From NCBI GenBank assembly GCA_903820745.1, contig CAIJIT010000347.1, positions 41,939 through 105,938 of the forward strand: a stretch of DNA of 64,000 nucleotides, in the 5' to 3' direction. The notes under the pieces are model-generated. The model ran no database searches and was not told the DNA's origin. It saw only the letters and a list, made by a program, of their open reading frames with translations. This stretch comes from an uncultured Burkholderiales bacterium. GTDB taxonomy: Bacteria > Pseudomonadota > Gammaproteobacteria > Burkholderiales > Burkholderiaceae_C. The position numbers and the translations under genes are program-made. This document shows positions 1 to 8,998 of the stretch, in pieces (position 1 is the stretch's first letter; each line of letters begins with the position of its first letter).

Positions 1-1
1 G

Positions 2-835
2 CTTGACCGCGACGTGCAGCGCGAGCAAGTCGACTGCAACGGCGTGGCAGCGCAATGGATCACGGTGCCACAAACCCGCCCGGGCCGGACCCTGTTTTAT
101 CTGCATGGTGGCTCATTTGCATTCCGATTCCCGAATGCCCACGCCGCATTTGCTGCCCGCTTGTGCCGCCGGCTCGGCGCCCGTGCCTTGATTCCCGATT
201 ACCGCTTGTCACCCGAGCATCATTTCCCCGCAGCGCCCAACGATTGCCATACCGCCTATCGCTGGCTGCTCGCCAGTGGCTGCGATCCGGCCGGGATCGT
301 CTTCGTCGGCGACTCGGCCGGCGGCAATCTCGTGCTGGTCACCTTGAACCGCGCCATGCAGGCTGCCGAAGCATTGCCCGCCTGTGCGGTGCTGCTATCT
401 CCGGCGGTCGACTGCACGCTCAACGGCCTCAGCATGGTCGACAACGCCCATCTCGACCCGATGTTGCGCCTGCATGATCTGCTGGTCTTGCGGCGCCATT
501 ACGTGCCTTCGCCGCAGCTTTACACCCATCCCGATGTGTCGCCGCTGTTCGCTGAATTCAAAGGCTTCCCGCCCTTGCTGGTGCAGGCTGGCAGCAATGA
601 AATACTTTGCGACGATGCGCGCCGTATTGCCGGCAAAGCGTATGCGGCGGGCGTCGATGTCAAGCTCGAGTTATGGCCCGAAACGCCCCATGTCTTTCAG
701 ATCGCGGGTTTCTTGCCCGAGTCAGCCCACGCGATCGACCGCATCGAGCAATTCGTTAGCGCTCGTGCAGGCTGGGACCGCGCGCTGCTGCCGGTCAGCC
801 CGGACCGGACTGCGCTGAGCCTGGCATCGCGCTGA
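2..835 (+). CDS. alpha/beta hydrolase (HSL/GDXG-type esterase), 5'-partial
   Basis: Carboxylic-ester hydrolase of the hormone-sensitive-lipase type. The oxyanion-hole motif HGGSF lies near the N-terminus and the nucleophile elbow GDSAGGN about 70 residues later; DD(A) and PHVF near the C-terminus fit the Asp and His of the triad. The frame is open to the first base of the window, and the ORF-track start at base 14 is a GTG inside this frame, so the true start is probably upstream. The last 41 bases overlap the convergent flavoprotein gene. Family is secure; substrate is not deducible. Confidence 0.8.
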   Translation, partial: LDRDVQREQVDCNGVAAQWITVPQTRPGRTLFYLHGGSFAFRFPNAHAAFAARLCRRLGARALIPDYRLSPEHHFPAAPNDCHTAYRWLLASGCDPAGIVFVGDSAGGNLVLVTLNRAMQAAEALPACAVLLSPAVDCTLNGLSMVDNAHLDPMLRLHDLLVLRRHYVPSPQLYTHPDVSPLFAEFKGFPPLLVQAGSNEILCDDARRIAGKAYAAGVDVKLELWPETPHVFQIAGFLPESAHAIDRIEQFVSARAGWDRALLPVSPDRTALSLASR

Positions 836-2114
836 TCGACTGCGGGTTGAGCAAATAGCGCGCCGCGCCCTCGCCCGCGACCCAACCACTGGCCATGCTG
901 GCCGTCAGCAGATAACCGCCCGTCGGGGCCTCCCAATCGAGCATTTCACCGGCGCAAAAGCATCCCGGCAGCGCTTTGAGCATCAGCCCTGCGTCGAGAT
1001 CCTCCAAACGCAGGCCGCCGGCCGTGCTGATCGCTTCCGCCACCGGGCGCGCGGCCGTCAGCAGCAAGGGCAAACGCTTCAAGGTGCGCGCCAGGACCGC
1101 CACATCGCCATAAGCCTCGCGGCTCAGCACCTCGTGCAGCAGCCCGGCTTTCAGGCCCTCGATGCCCAGGCGGCTCTTCAAATGGGTGGACATCGAGCGC
1201 GGGCCACGCGGCCTGGCGACCTCGGCGCTGACGAACTCCTCGCTGCGTTCGGGCAGCAGGTCGAGATGCACCATTGCCTCGCCGAACTCGGCGATCTCCT
1301 CGCGCAGCAAGGCCGAGGCCGCATAAATCAACGAGCCTTCGACCCCAGTGGCGGTGACAACGAACTCGCCCTTGCGCTGAAAGCGCCTGCCGCTGCGGCC
1401 TTCAAAATGCAGCGCCACCGGCTTCACCGGCAAGCCGGCAAAGCGCGAGGCAAAAAACTCGCTCCAACCGGCAACAGCATTGCCCGGCTTCGCCGCACCG
1501 AGATCAAAACCGCAGTTGGCGGCTTTCAGCGGCGCCACCTCGATGCCCCGCGCAGCCAGCAAGGGCACCCAGGCAGCGTCGGAACCGAGTTGCGGCCAGG
1601 ACGCGCCGCCCAACGCCAGCACCAGCGCATCGGCCCGCACGGTTTGTTCCAGTTGGCCATGGGCAAAGCGCAAGGCGCCGGTTTCGTCCCAGCCCAACCA
1701 GCGCTGGCGCATGTGAAAGCGCACGCCGCTGGCGCGCAAGCGATGCAGCCAGGCGCGCAGCAAGGGCGCCGCCTTCAGGCTGCTCGGAAAAACCCGTCCC
1801 GAACTGCCGATGAAGGTGTCAACGCCGAGCTCAGCGGCCCAGGCGCGCAGCCCAGGACCATCCAGATGCGTCAACCAGGCGCCGACCTCGGCGCTGCGTT
1901 CGGCAAAGCGGCCGAGAAAAGCCGGCAAGGCTTCCGAATGGGTCAGGTTCAGCCCGCCCTTGCCTGCGAGCAAGAACTTGCGGCCGACCGAGGCCATCGC
2001 GTCATAGACATCGACTTCATAGCCCTGCGCGCGCAGCCGCTCGGCGGCCATCAGGCCGGCAGGTCCGCCGCCAATGACAACAACATTTTTCAGGCCAGGA
2101 TTCAAGGTCAGCAT
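795..2114 (-). CDS. NAD(P)/FAD-dependent oxidoreductase, HI0933/TIGR03862-like flavoprotein
   Basis: 439-residue flavoprotein of the HI0933/YhiN type. An FAD-binding Rossmann motif, VVVIGGGPAGLMAAERL, starts at about residue 10. The characteristic GRKFLLAGKGGLNLTHSE segment follows near residue 45, and a C-terminal GEMLDWEAPTGGYLLTAS segment closes the FAD site. Proteins of this family are soluble with mostly unknown substrates. The ATG start puts the dinucleotide motif at the usual distance from the N-terminus. The 3' end overlaps the esterase gene in convergent orientation, so the two may interfere transcriptionally. Confidence 0.85.
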   Translation of the reverse strand: MLTLNPGLKNVVVIGGGPAGLMAAERLRAQGYEVDVYDAMASVGRKFLLAGKGGLNLTHSEALPAFLGRFAERSAEVGAWLTHLDGPGLRAWAAELGVDTFIGSSGRVFPSSLKAAPLLRAWLHRLRASGVRFHMRQRWLGWDETGALRFAHGQLEQTVRADALVLALGGASWPQLGSDAAWVPLLAARGIEVAPLKAANCGFDLGAAKPGNAVAGWSEFFASRFAGLPVKPVALHFEGRSGRRFQRKGEFVVTATGVEGSLIYAASALLREEIAEFGEAMVHLDLLPERSEEFVSAEVARPRGPRSMSTHLKSRLGIEGLKAGLLHEVLSREAYGDVAVLARTLKRLPLLLTAARPVAEAISTAGGLRLEDLDAGLMLKALPGCFCAGEMLDWEAPTGGYLLTASMASGWVAGEGAARYLLNPQSISAMPGSAQSGPG

Positions 2115-2141
2115 GCTCGTAAAACTGCTGACGGTAACAGA

Positions 2142-3035
2142 TCAACCCTTCAGCGCCGCGCGCAGTTTCGCGCCGAGTTCGGGCTTGTCCTTGAACGGGT
2201 CGGTCGGGTTGCGCAACTGCATCACGTCCTCCATCCGGGTCTGCACCGAGGCCAAGGCCTGCGGATGGCTGAAGATGTAGAAGCGCTCCTCGTCCATCGC
2301 TTCGAACAACATCGCCGCGACCTGCGCCGCGCTGACACGCCCGGACGAAACCGCCTTGTCGCTCATCGCCTGCGAAATCATCTGGCTGCGCGTCACGCGC
2401 CCGCTGCTCAATTCACCCGGCCGGTTGCGGTGGCTCTGCGAAATGCCGGTCGGCACGAAGAAAGGGCACAAGACCGAGCAATGCAGTTGCTCGGTGACCA
2501 GCGCGAGGTCCTGAAAGAGCGTCTCCGACAAAGCCACGACCGCATGTTTGGAAACGTTGTAGACGCCCATATTCGGCGCATTGAGCAGGCCGGCCATCGA
2601 CGCGGTGTTGACAATATGGCCTTCGAAATCGGGGTCCGCCGCAGCGGCTTCAAGCATCATCGGCGTGAACAACCGGATGCCGTGCACCACGCCCATCAGG
2701 TTGACGCCGAGCACCCATTCCCAATCGGCGAGGCTGTTCTCCCAGATCAAGCCGCCCGAGCCAACGCCGGCATTGTTGAAGACGAAGTTCGGCGCGCCAA
2801 AGCGTGACTTGACTGCCGCGGCCAGCGCGTCCATCTGCTCGGCCTTGGACACATCGACCAACTGCGTCAGCAAAGGATAGGCAGCAAACTCCGCAGCCGC
2901 TTGGTCGAGCGCATCGGCCTGCACATCGCAGAGCACCAGGTTCATGCCCCGCGCTGCGGCGATGCGCGCGACCTCGCGGCCGAAACCCGAAGCTGCGCCG
3001 GTGATGACGGCGGTCTTGCCTTGATATTGCTTCAT
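2142..3035 (-). CDS. SDR family NAD(P)-dependent oxidoreductase
   Basis: Classical short-chain dehydrogenase of 297 residues. The cofactor motif TGAASGFG is at residues 12-19, NNAG near 87-90, and the catalytic Ser146, Tyr159 and Lys163 are seen in NTASMAG and YNVSK. It carries a longer C-terminal region than minimal ~250-residue SDRs. The ATG directly abuts the stop codon of the upstream acetyltransferase gene, so it is the third gene of an oxidoreductase-GNAT-SDR operon. Substrate unknown; a role in lipid or alcohol oxidation is possible only by analogy. Confidence 0.85.
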   Translation of the reverse strand: MKQYQGKTAVITGAASGFGREVARIAAARGMNLVLCDVQADALDQAAAEFAAYPLLTQLVDVSKAEQMDALAAAVKSRFGAPNFVFNNAGVGSGGLIWENSLADWEWVLGVNLMGVVHGIRLFTPMMLEAAAADPDFEGHIVNTASMAGLLNAPNMGVYNVSKHAVVALSETLFQDLALVTEQLHCSVLCPFFVPTGISQSHRNRPGELSSGRVTRSQMISQAMSDKAVSSGRVSAAQVAAMLFEAMDEERFYIFSHPQALASVQTRMEDVMQLRNPTDPFKDKPELGAKLRAALKG

Positions 3036-3491
3036 TCAGTGAGCCCTTTGCATGTCGATATGGTCGATGCCGTCTTCAGAATAAACGCCGGAGACCGGTA
3101 AAAAACCGAAGCTGGCGTAGAACTGCTGCAGATGCGCTTGCGCGCTCAAGGCGATGTCCTGCCCAGGCCACAGCCTGGCGCATTCCGACATGGCCTGCCG
3201 CATCAGCGCCCGCCCTTGGCCCTGGCTGCGCGCCTGCACGGCCACCACCACCCGCCCGATCACCGGACAAGCCTGGTCTGGCCCCTTGCTATGGGGCGGC
3301 AGCAGCCTGGCGCAGGCCTGCAACTCGCCGGCAGCGTCAAAGCCGAGCAGATGCCAGGCCACAAGGTCAAGGCCGTCCGGATCCAGATAGACACATTGCT
3401 GCTCGACCACGAAAACCTTCGAACGCAGCGCCAGCGCCTGATATAGCGCTAGCGGCGCCAGCGTCTGCAAGCGCTGACAGGTCCAGTCCAT
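3036..3491 (-). CDS. GNAT family N-acetyltransferase, ElaA-like
   Basis: Small 151-residue GNAT protein. It has the ElaA-like beginning with YQALALRSKVFVVEQ, the core strand IGRVVV and the acetyl-CoA loop RSQGQGRALM, and ends with a typical FYASFGF segment. The ORF track extends further upstream, but the MDWTC start was chosen because its ATG overlaps the stop of the upstream oxidoreductase by one base (TGATG), a translational-coupling arrangement. It is followed with no gap by the SDR gene. Substrate unknown. Confidence 0.8.
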   Translation of the reverse strand: MDWTCQRLQTLAPLALYQALALRSKVFVVEQQCVYLDPDGLDLVAWHLLGFDAAGELQACARLLPPHSKGPDQACPVIGRVVVAVQARSQGQGRALMRQAMSECARLWPGQDIALSAQAHLQQFYASFGFLPVSGVYSEDGIDHIDMQRAH

Positions 3492-4504
3492 CAGCTCAGC
3501 TTGACCAGTTGTTTGCCGAAATTCTTGCCTTTGAGCAGACCGAGGAAAGCCTCCGGCGCCGCAGCCAGACCTTGCGCCACCGACTCGCGGTATTTCAGCT
3601 TGCCGGAGGCCACCATGCCACCGAGTTCCTGCAGGGCTTCGGGCCAGACTTCCATATGTTCGCTGACGATGAAGCCTTCGATCTTCATGCGGTTGGTCAG
3701 GATCAGCTGCGGCAAAGCCATCGGGATCGGCTCCCCGCTGTAGCCGGAAATCATGCCGCAAATGGCGATGCGGCTGAAGGCATTGGCGCGCAGCATCACC
3801 GCATCCAGAATCATGCCGCCGACATTCTCGAAACAGCCGTCAATGCCCGCCGGGCAAGCTTCCTTGAGCGCCGCCGAGAGCGAGCGCAGATCAGGATGCT
3901 GCTTGTAATCGATGCAGGCATCAAAGCCGAGTTCCTCGACCACATAGCGGCATTTGTCGGCGCCGCCGGCCAGACCGACCGCCCGCGCACCGCGCGCCTT
4001 GGCGAGCTGCCCGACAACCGATCCGACTGCGCCGCTGGCAGCGCTGACGACGACCGTCTCGCCCGCTTTCGGCTTGATGATCTGGTTCAGCCCGTACCAG
4101 CCGGTGACGCCCGGCATGCCGACCAGCCCGAGATAGGCTGACAGCGGCACATGGGTCGTGTCGACCTTCTGCAGCACACCACGCTCTTCGGCACCGACGA
4201 GCTGATATTCCTGCCAGCCGGCCATGCCGACCACCTGGTCGCCGACGCTGAAGCGCTTGTTCCTCGACTGCACCACCTCGCCCGCGGTGCCGCCGATCAT
4301 CACCTGGCCCAGCGGCTGCGGTTGGGCATAGCTCTTGCCATCGTTCATCCGGCCGCGCATATAGGGGTCGAGGCTGAGGAAATGGTTGCGCACCAGCACC
4401 TGACCATCTTCGAGCGCAGGGATATTCAATTCCACCAGCTTGAAGTTGTCGAGCGTGGGTTCGCCCTGGGGGCGCGAGACGAGCTGGATCTGATGGTTGA
4501 GCAT
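3491..4504 (-). CDS. NADP-dependent oxidoreductase, zinc-independent MDR (CurA/YncB-like)
   Basis: 337-residue medium-chain reductase of the leukotriene B4 dehydrogenase/CurA/YncB group. It opens with the family-typical RPQGEP and SLDPYMRGRM segments and has the NADP-binding AASGAVGSVVGQ motif in the middle; no zinc-ligand pattern is visible. Such enzymes reduce double bonds of alpha,beta-unsaturated ketones. The start MLNHQ was preferred over the longer ORF because AGGAA lies at proper distance before it. First gene of the operon with the GNAT and SDR genes. Confidence 0.85.
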   Translation of the reverse strand: MLNHQIQLVSRPQGEPTLDNFKLVELNIPALEDGQVLVRNHFLSLDPYMRGRMNDGKSYAQPQPLGQVMIGGTAGEVVQSRNKRFSVGDQVVGMAGWQEYQLVGAEERGVLQKVDTTHVPLSAYLGLVGMPGVTGWYGLNQIIKPKAGETVVVSAASGAVGSVVGQLAKARGARAVGLAGGADKCRYVVEELGFDACIDYKQHPDLRSLSAALKEACPAGIDGCFENVGGMILDAVMLRANAFSRIAICGMISGYSGEPIPMALPQLILTNRMKIEGFIVSEHMEVWPEALQELGGMVASGKLKYRESVAQGLAAAPEAFLGLLKGKNFGKQLVKLS

Positions 4505-4699
4505 GCGGATTTCCTGTGGACTGAATTGGATCACTGGATTGAAACATGCCTGCAACCGGTTTCAGCGTCCCTTCGGTGACAGAAAAAGAACGACCGTGCT
4601 TTTTCATCAGAATCAACAACGAGGCCTTGCAGGACTTATCCTCGGGACAGCAATAGAACCGGCAAGCCAGCCTCCCAACGTCAATCCCCGAGAGACCTC

Positions 4700-5671
4700 A
4701 TGCTTCCATTGAAACAAGCGCGGCTGATCCTGGCCGCAATGGCAATCAGCCTTTTACCCGCCGCAGTGATGGCCGACAGCTATCCAAGCCGACCGATCAA
4801 GCTGATCGTGACTTTCGTGCCCGGCGGCGGGGCCGACATCATCGGCCGCTACATCGCGCAGGCCTTGACGCTGTCGATGGGCCAACCCGTCGTGGTCGAA
4901 AACAAGCCGGGTGCGGGCGGACTGCTCGGTGTCGAGGCCGGTATGGCAGCGCCCGCCGATGGCTATACCTTCACGCTGATTTCATCGAGCTACACGGTCA
5001 ATCCGAGCTTGTACAAGATCAAGTTCGATCCGATCAACGACGTCACGCCGATCGTGCAGGTTTCCAAGGGCCCATTGCTGGTGGTGGTCAATCCGTCGCT
5101 GCCGGTCAAGACCTTGCAGGACCTCGCCAACCTGGGCAAATCAAGGCCGGGTCAACTCAGCTATGCCTCGTCGGGCCAGGGCAGCGCCCTGCATCTGGGT
5201 GCTGCGCTGTTTGCCGACATGGCGGGCTTCCAGATGAACCATATTCCCTACAAGGGTGGCGGCGCAGCATTGAACGACCTGCTCGGCGCTCAAGTCGACC
5301 TGTATTTCGCCGCCACGGCCAGCGCCTTGCCGCTGGTCAAAGCTGGCAAGTTGCGTGCGCTTGCGGTCACCAGCGCCAAGCGCATCCCGGCTTTACCCGA
5401 GATCCCGACGATCGCTGAGTCAGGCTACAAGAGCTATGACGTAACGCTCTGGTACGGCTTGATCGGCCCCAAAGGGCTGCCGCCAGAGATCGTCAATCGC
5501 GTCAACCTGGAAGTCAACAAGGTCCTGGCGCTGAAGGAAACGCCGGCGAAGCTGGAAGTTGACGGCGCGTCGGCCGCCGGCGGCAGTGCCGCAGCTTTTG
5601 CGACGATCGTGAGCCATGAGATCGATCAATGGAACAAGATCGTCACCCGGCTCGGCGTCAAGCTCGATTGA
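4700..5671 (+). CDS. Bug-family tripartite tricarboxylate transporter substrate-binding protein
   Basis: Periplasmic solute receptor of 323 residues. A signal peptide (hydrophobic residues about 9-22, likely cleavage after VMA, residue 25) is followed by the Bug signature YPSRPIKLIV, VPGGGADI and ENKPGAGG. Family members bind carboxylates and other small acids for TctAB permeases. No tctA or tctB is present in the window, so it is an orphan receptor, as is common in Burkholderiales. It is divergent from the MDR operon across a 195-base intergenic region and converges on the thioesterase gene. Ligand unknown. Confidence 0.9.
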   Translation: MLPLKQARLILAAMAISLLPAAVMADSYPSRPIKLIVTFVPGGGADIIGRYIAQALTLSMGQPVVVENKPGAGGLLGVEAGMAAPADGYTFTLISSSYTVNPSLYKIKFDPINDVTPIVQVSKGPLLVVVNPSLPVKTLQDLANLGKSRPGQLSYASSGQGSALHLGAALFADMAGFQMNHIPYKGGGAALNDLLGAQVDLYFAATASALPLVKAGKLRALAVTSAKRIPALPEIPTIAESGYKSYDVTLWYGLIGPKGLPPEIVNRVNLEVNKVLALKETPAKLEVDGASAAGGSAAAFATIVSHEIDQWNKIVTRLGVKLD

Positions 5672-5681
5672 GCGGCCAGCA

Positions 5682-6137
5682 TCAGCCCTGCGGTAATATT
5701 TTCACGCTGCGGTCGCGGCCGGGCACGGCTCTCATGTACTTGAAGGTGCCGGTGGCATGGGCGCAGAGCTTGCCATCGCCGCCAAAGATCGAGCCTTCAC
5801 AAAAAGCCAGCGTCGCGGTCCGGTGCAGCAATTTGCCGGCCGCGCGCAACTTGCCTTCCCCCGGCCGCATGAAGGAAGTCTTCATCTCGATGGTGACCAC
5901 GCCGGGCCCGAAATCGGGCTGATCGCGGTGAATGCTGCGCGCGGCATGGGCCATCGCAGCGTCGAGCAAGGTCATGATGACGCCGCCATGGGCGACTGAC
6001 CAGGCGTTCATATGGGCGTCGGTCAGATCGACGCGCAGGTCTGACTCGCCGTCGCCGAGGCTGTGCAGTTCAAGGCCCAGTTGCTCGATGAAGGGGATAT
6101 GCACCGGGAACTGCATTGGCCCGCGTTTTGGTTTCAT
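5682..6137 (-). CDS. PaaI family hotdog-fold thioesterase
   Basis: 151-residue hotdog thioesterase that would hydrolyse acyl-CoA esters in the cytoplasm. The motif AHGGVIMTLLDAAMA is the PaaI/4HBT active-site region. The ATG at MKPKRG was chosen because it lies one base after the SDR stop codon; the ORF-track start is inside the SDR gene. Last gene of the beta-oxidation operon, where it may recycle CoA. Substrate range cannot be told. Confidence 0.85.
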   Translation of the reverse strand: MKPKRGPMQFPVHIPFIEQLGLELHSLGDGESDLRVDLTDAHMNAWSVAHGGVIMTLLDAAMAHAARSIHRDQPDFGPGVVTIEMKTSFMRPGEGKLRAAGKLLHRTATLAFCEGSIFGGDGKLCAHATGTFKYMRAVPGRDRSVKILPQG

Positions 6138-6138
6138 C

Positions 6139-6930
6139 TCAGGCACCATGGATCGCGCTGACGCCGCCGTCAACGGCCAGGATCTGGCCAGTGATGTGCT
6201 TGCCGGCCCGCGAAGCGAACAGCAGCGCTGCGCCCTTCAGATCCTCATCGTCACCGATACGGCGCAGCGGCGCTGCGGCCGCCAGCTTGTCTTCGCCGAG
6301 CGCAGCGAGTAGCCCCTTGGTCATCTTGCTGGGAAAAAATCCGGGCGCCAGGGCATTCACCGTGATGCCGTATTCACCCCATTCGCCGGCCAGCGCACGG
6401 GTGAAATTGACCACCGCACCTTTGCTGGTGTTGTAAGCGATCGTCTTCATCTTGGTGGCATTGCCGGAGAGGCCGGCAATCGATGCGATGTTAATGATGC
6501 GGCCATGGCGGCGCGGAATCATGCTGGCCTTGGCCACCGCCTGTGCGAACACAAAAAGGCTGCGGATGTTCAGGTTCATCACCTTGTCCCAGGCTTCCAG
6601 CGGATGATCCTCGGCCGGAGCGCCCCATGAAGCGCCGGCATTGTTGACCAAGATGTCAATTTGGCCGAGGCGCTGCATGGTCTGCCCGACAACGCCGCGG
6701 GCCTGGTCCTCATCGGCGGCATCGGCCGCGATCCAGCTGGCGTCGATGCCGCGCGCCTGCAAATGTGCAACGGCCTGTTCAAGGTCAGCGGCCTTGCGCG
6801 AGCTCAGCATGATTCTGGCACCAGCGTCCCCCAGACTCTCGGCAATCTGCAGACCCAGGCCACGCGACCCACCGGTCACCAGGGCCACCTGGCCGGTCAA
6901 ATCAAACAATTCATGTACAGATTTTTTCAT
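6139..6930 (-). CDS. SDR family oxidoreductase (FabG/gluconate 5-dehydrogenase-like)
   Basis: Classical SDR, 263 residues from MKKSV. The TGGSRGLG cofactor motif is at residues 19-26, NNAG near 97-100, Ser150, Tyr166 and Lys170 form the catalytic set (NIASIAG, YNTSK), and it ends with the usual ITGQILAVDGG. A GGGG tract upstream of this ATG favours it over two ATGs further upstream. It follows the acyl-CoA dehydrogenase and a mini-membrane protein, so a role in oxidising a hydroxyacyl or alcohol intermediate is plausible. Confidence 0.87.
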   Translation of the reverse strand: MKKSVHELFDLTGQVALVTGGSRGLGLQIAESLGDAGARIMLSSRKAADLEQAVAHLQARGIDASWIAADAADEDQARGVVGQTMQRLGQIDILVNNAGASWGAPAEDHPLEAWDKVMNLNIRSLFVFAQAVAKASMIPRRHGRIINIASIAGLSGNATKMKTIAYNTSKGAVVNFTRALAGEWGEYGITVNALAPGFFPSKMTKGLLAALGEDKLAAAAPLRRIGDDEDLKGAALLFASRAGKHITGQILAVDGGVSAIHGA

Positions 6931-6955
6931 CTCAATCCCCATCAAGGTCATCAAT

Positions 6956-7147
6956 TCAAGGCCAGCGCGAACGCAGCCAGATCAGCAAAATACCCAGCAC
7001 CACGGCAATACCGCCGGCCACCAACAAGGCAAGCCCACCGCTGCCGTGGAGCATGAACAAACCCAGCGTGCCGCTCAGCATGCCGCCATAAATCAAGACC
7101 CAGACCAGGGCTTCGATCCGGCCCAGCCAGCGTTTGTCCATCGGCAC
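6956..7147 (-). CDS. small two-TM membrane protein, unknown function
   Basis: 63 codons from a GTG that directly follows the acyl-CoA dehydrogenase stop, or 61 from the ATG two codons later. The translation holds two hydrophobic helices (roughly residues 12-31 and 37-58) joined by a short glycine-rich turn and ends in a basic RSRWP tail. The segment sits between two well-supported genes of one operon with no spare sequence, which argues that it is translated. I do not recognise a family. Confidence 0.55.
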   Translation of the reverse strand: MPMDKRWLGRIEALVWVLIYGGMLSGTLGLFMLHGSGGLALLVAGGIAVVLGILLIWLRSRWP

Positions 7148-8980
7148 CTAGAACCAGCGGTCCTGCATCTCGCGGCACAAAGGCTCGCGATTTACCACCA
7201 CGGCCAGCCAGGCGTCGATCTTGGGCAACTCATAGGCGAAGAAATAGCGGGCTGCGGCACGCTTGCCCTGCGCAAAGTCGCTGCGGGTTCCGGCCAGCAG
7301 CGTCACGTCAAGCCAGACCCAGGCCAGCACCAGATGGCCGAAAGCCTGCAGATAGGGCGTGGCATTGGCCAGCGCTTCTTCAGGTTTGCCGCTGGCCCAG
7401 GCGCCGCGGGTTGCGGCTATAACGCTGGCCAAGGCCTGGCTCAAGGCCTGCGCCGCTTCTGCCAGTTCAGCATCCTGGCCCGCGGCCGCAATCGTCTTGC
7501 CGATCCGGTCGGCCAGCATCACCAGCGCCGAGCCGCCATTCATCACCACTTTTCGGCCGAGCAGATCCATCGCCTGGATGCCATGCGTGCCTTCGTGGAT
7601 CATGTTCAGCCGGTTGTCGCGCCAATACTGTTCGACCGGAAAGTCGCGCGTGTAGCCATAGCCACCGAGCACCTGGATCGCCAGGCTGTTGGCCTCCAGG
7701 CACCATTCGCTGGGCCAGCTCTTGGCGATCGGAATCAGCACTTCCAGCAAAATCCCGGCCTGCTTGGCCTGCTCGGGCTGCCCGGTGTGCAACTCGTCGA
7801 TCAAGCGCGCACAGAACAACTCCAGCGCCAAGCCGCCCTCGACATAACTCTTCTGCGCCAGCAGCATGCGCTTGACATCGGCATGTTCGATGATCGGCAG
7901 TTGCGGCTGCGTGGCGTCCTTGCCGCCCACACCCATCGGCCGGCCCTGCAGGCGCTGCCGCGCATAAGCCAGGCTCGCCTCGTAGCCGGCATAACCGAGC
8001 ATGACCGCGCCCATGCCGACGCCAACCCGCGCCTCGTTCATCATGTGGAACATGCATTTCAGGCCTTCGCCTGGCTGCCCCACCAGATAGCCGATGGCTC
8101 CCGACTGGCCGCCCGGTTGAAATTTACCTTCGCCGAAATTCAGCAGACAGTTGGTGGTGCCGCGATAACCGAGCTTGTGATTGAGCCCCGCCAGCGCCAC
8201 ATCGTTGCGCTCACCGGTCAGCAAGCCCTGCGCATCGACCATTTTCTTGGGCACGATGAACAGCGAGATGCCGCGCGTGCCAGGCAGCAATTTGCCGTCG
8301 CCGCCCGGAATTTTTGCCAGCACCAGATGAATGATGTTGTCGCTCAGCTCATGTTCGCCGGCTGAAATCCACATCTTGTTGCCGCGCAGCCGAAAGCGCG
8401 GTCCCAGCGGGTCGGTGGCAAAGTCAGCGCCATCGGCCTCGGCGCGGGTCGCCACATCGGACAAGGAACTGCCCGCCTGCGGCTCGCTCAAGCACATCGT
8501 GCCAAACCAGCGTCCGGCGAATTCATTCCGGGCAAAGACCTCGCGCTGCAAGGGTGTGCCATGGGCCATCAGCAGGTTCGCATTGCCGTTGGTCAGCATC
8601 GCGTAGCCGCCGATCGAAACACTGGCCTTGCTGAAGAAGGCATTGGCTGCCATCTCAATCACGCAGGGCAATTGCATGCCGCCCTGCTCGTAATCCTGGC
8701 TGGCGGCGAGCATGCCCGATTCGACATAGGCGGCCACTGCATGGTGGGTCGCAGCGGGCAGATGGACGCGTTCACCGTCGAAGCGCGGCTCTTCAGTATC
8801 GAGCAGGCGATTGATCGGCGCGAATTTCTCGCGGGCGATTTTTTCGCAGGTATCGAGCACGGCGGCGAAGGTCTCGGCCGAATGGTCGGCAAAGCGCTCA
8901 CGATCGGTCAACTGCTGGACCATGAGCCAGTCGTCGAGCAGAAAATCAAGGGTCTGGCGCAAGGCAACTCCCGCAATCAA
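7148..8980 (-). CDS. acyl-CoA dehydrogenase, ~600-residue FadE/DmdC-like type
   Basis: Flavoenzyme that introduces the alpha,beta double bond of acyl-CoA. It has the FAD/substrate motif GTMCLSEPQAGSSLSD, the later FxxxARVGVGMG helix, and the catalytic-base region MIHEGTHGIQAMDLLGRK, plus the extended C-terminus of the 600-residue subclass. The ORF-track start is a TTG; a second TTG six codons on is preceded by GGGAG, so the exact start is open. It lies 18 bases after the thiolase stop. DmdC-type naming is common for this subclass but the substrate cannot be inferred. Confidence 0.88.
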   Translation of the reverse strand: MIAGVALRQTLDFLLDDWLMVQQLTDRERFADHSAETFAAVLDTCEKIAREKFAPINRLLDTEEPRFDGERVHLPAATHHAVAAYVESGMLAASQDYEQGGMQLPCVIEMAANAFFSKASVSIGGYAMLTNGNANLLMAHGTPLQREVFARNEFAGRWFGTMCLSEPQAGSSLSDVATRAEADGADFATDPLGPRFRLRGNKMWISAGEHELSDNIIHLVLAKIPGGDGKLLPGTRGISLFIVPKKMVDAQGLLTGERNDVALAGLNHKLGYRGTTNCLLNFGEGKFQPGGQSGAIGYLVGQPGEGLKCMFHMMNEARVGVGMGAVMLGYAGYEASLAYARQRLQGRPMGVGGKDATQPQLPIIEHADVKRMLLAQKSYVEGGLALELFCARLIDELHTGQPEQAKQAGILLEVLIPIAKSWPSEWCLEANSLAIQVLGGYGYTRDFPVEQYWRDNRLNMIHEGTHGIQAMDLLGRKVVMNGGSALVMLADRIGKTIAAAGQDAELAEAAQALSQALASVIAATRGAWASGKPEEALANATPYLQAFGHLVLAWVWLDVTLLAGTRSDFAQGKRAAARYFFAYELPKIDAWLAVVVNREPLCREMQDRWF

Positions 8981-8998
8981 TCGATCAAATCCGGGAAT

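Noticed and set aside
1134-2807. 557-residue plus-strand ORF (and other long ORFs such as 6641-8365, 21977-23266, 23378-24709, 44202-45257)
   Set aside because: Long open frames antisense to the flavoprotein, SDR, acyl-CoA dehydrogenase and liv genes. Their translations are Arg/Gln/His-rich without domain patterns and result from high GC and codon bias of the true genes.
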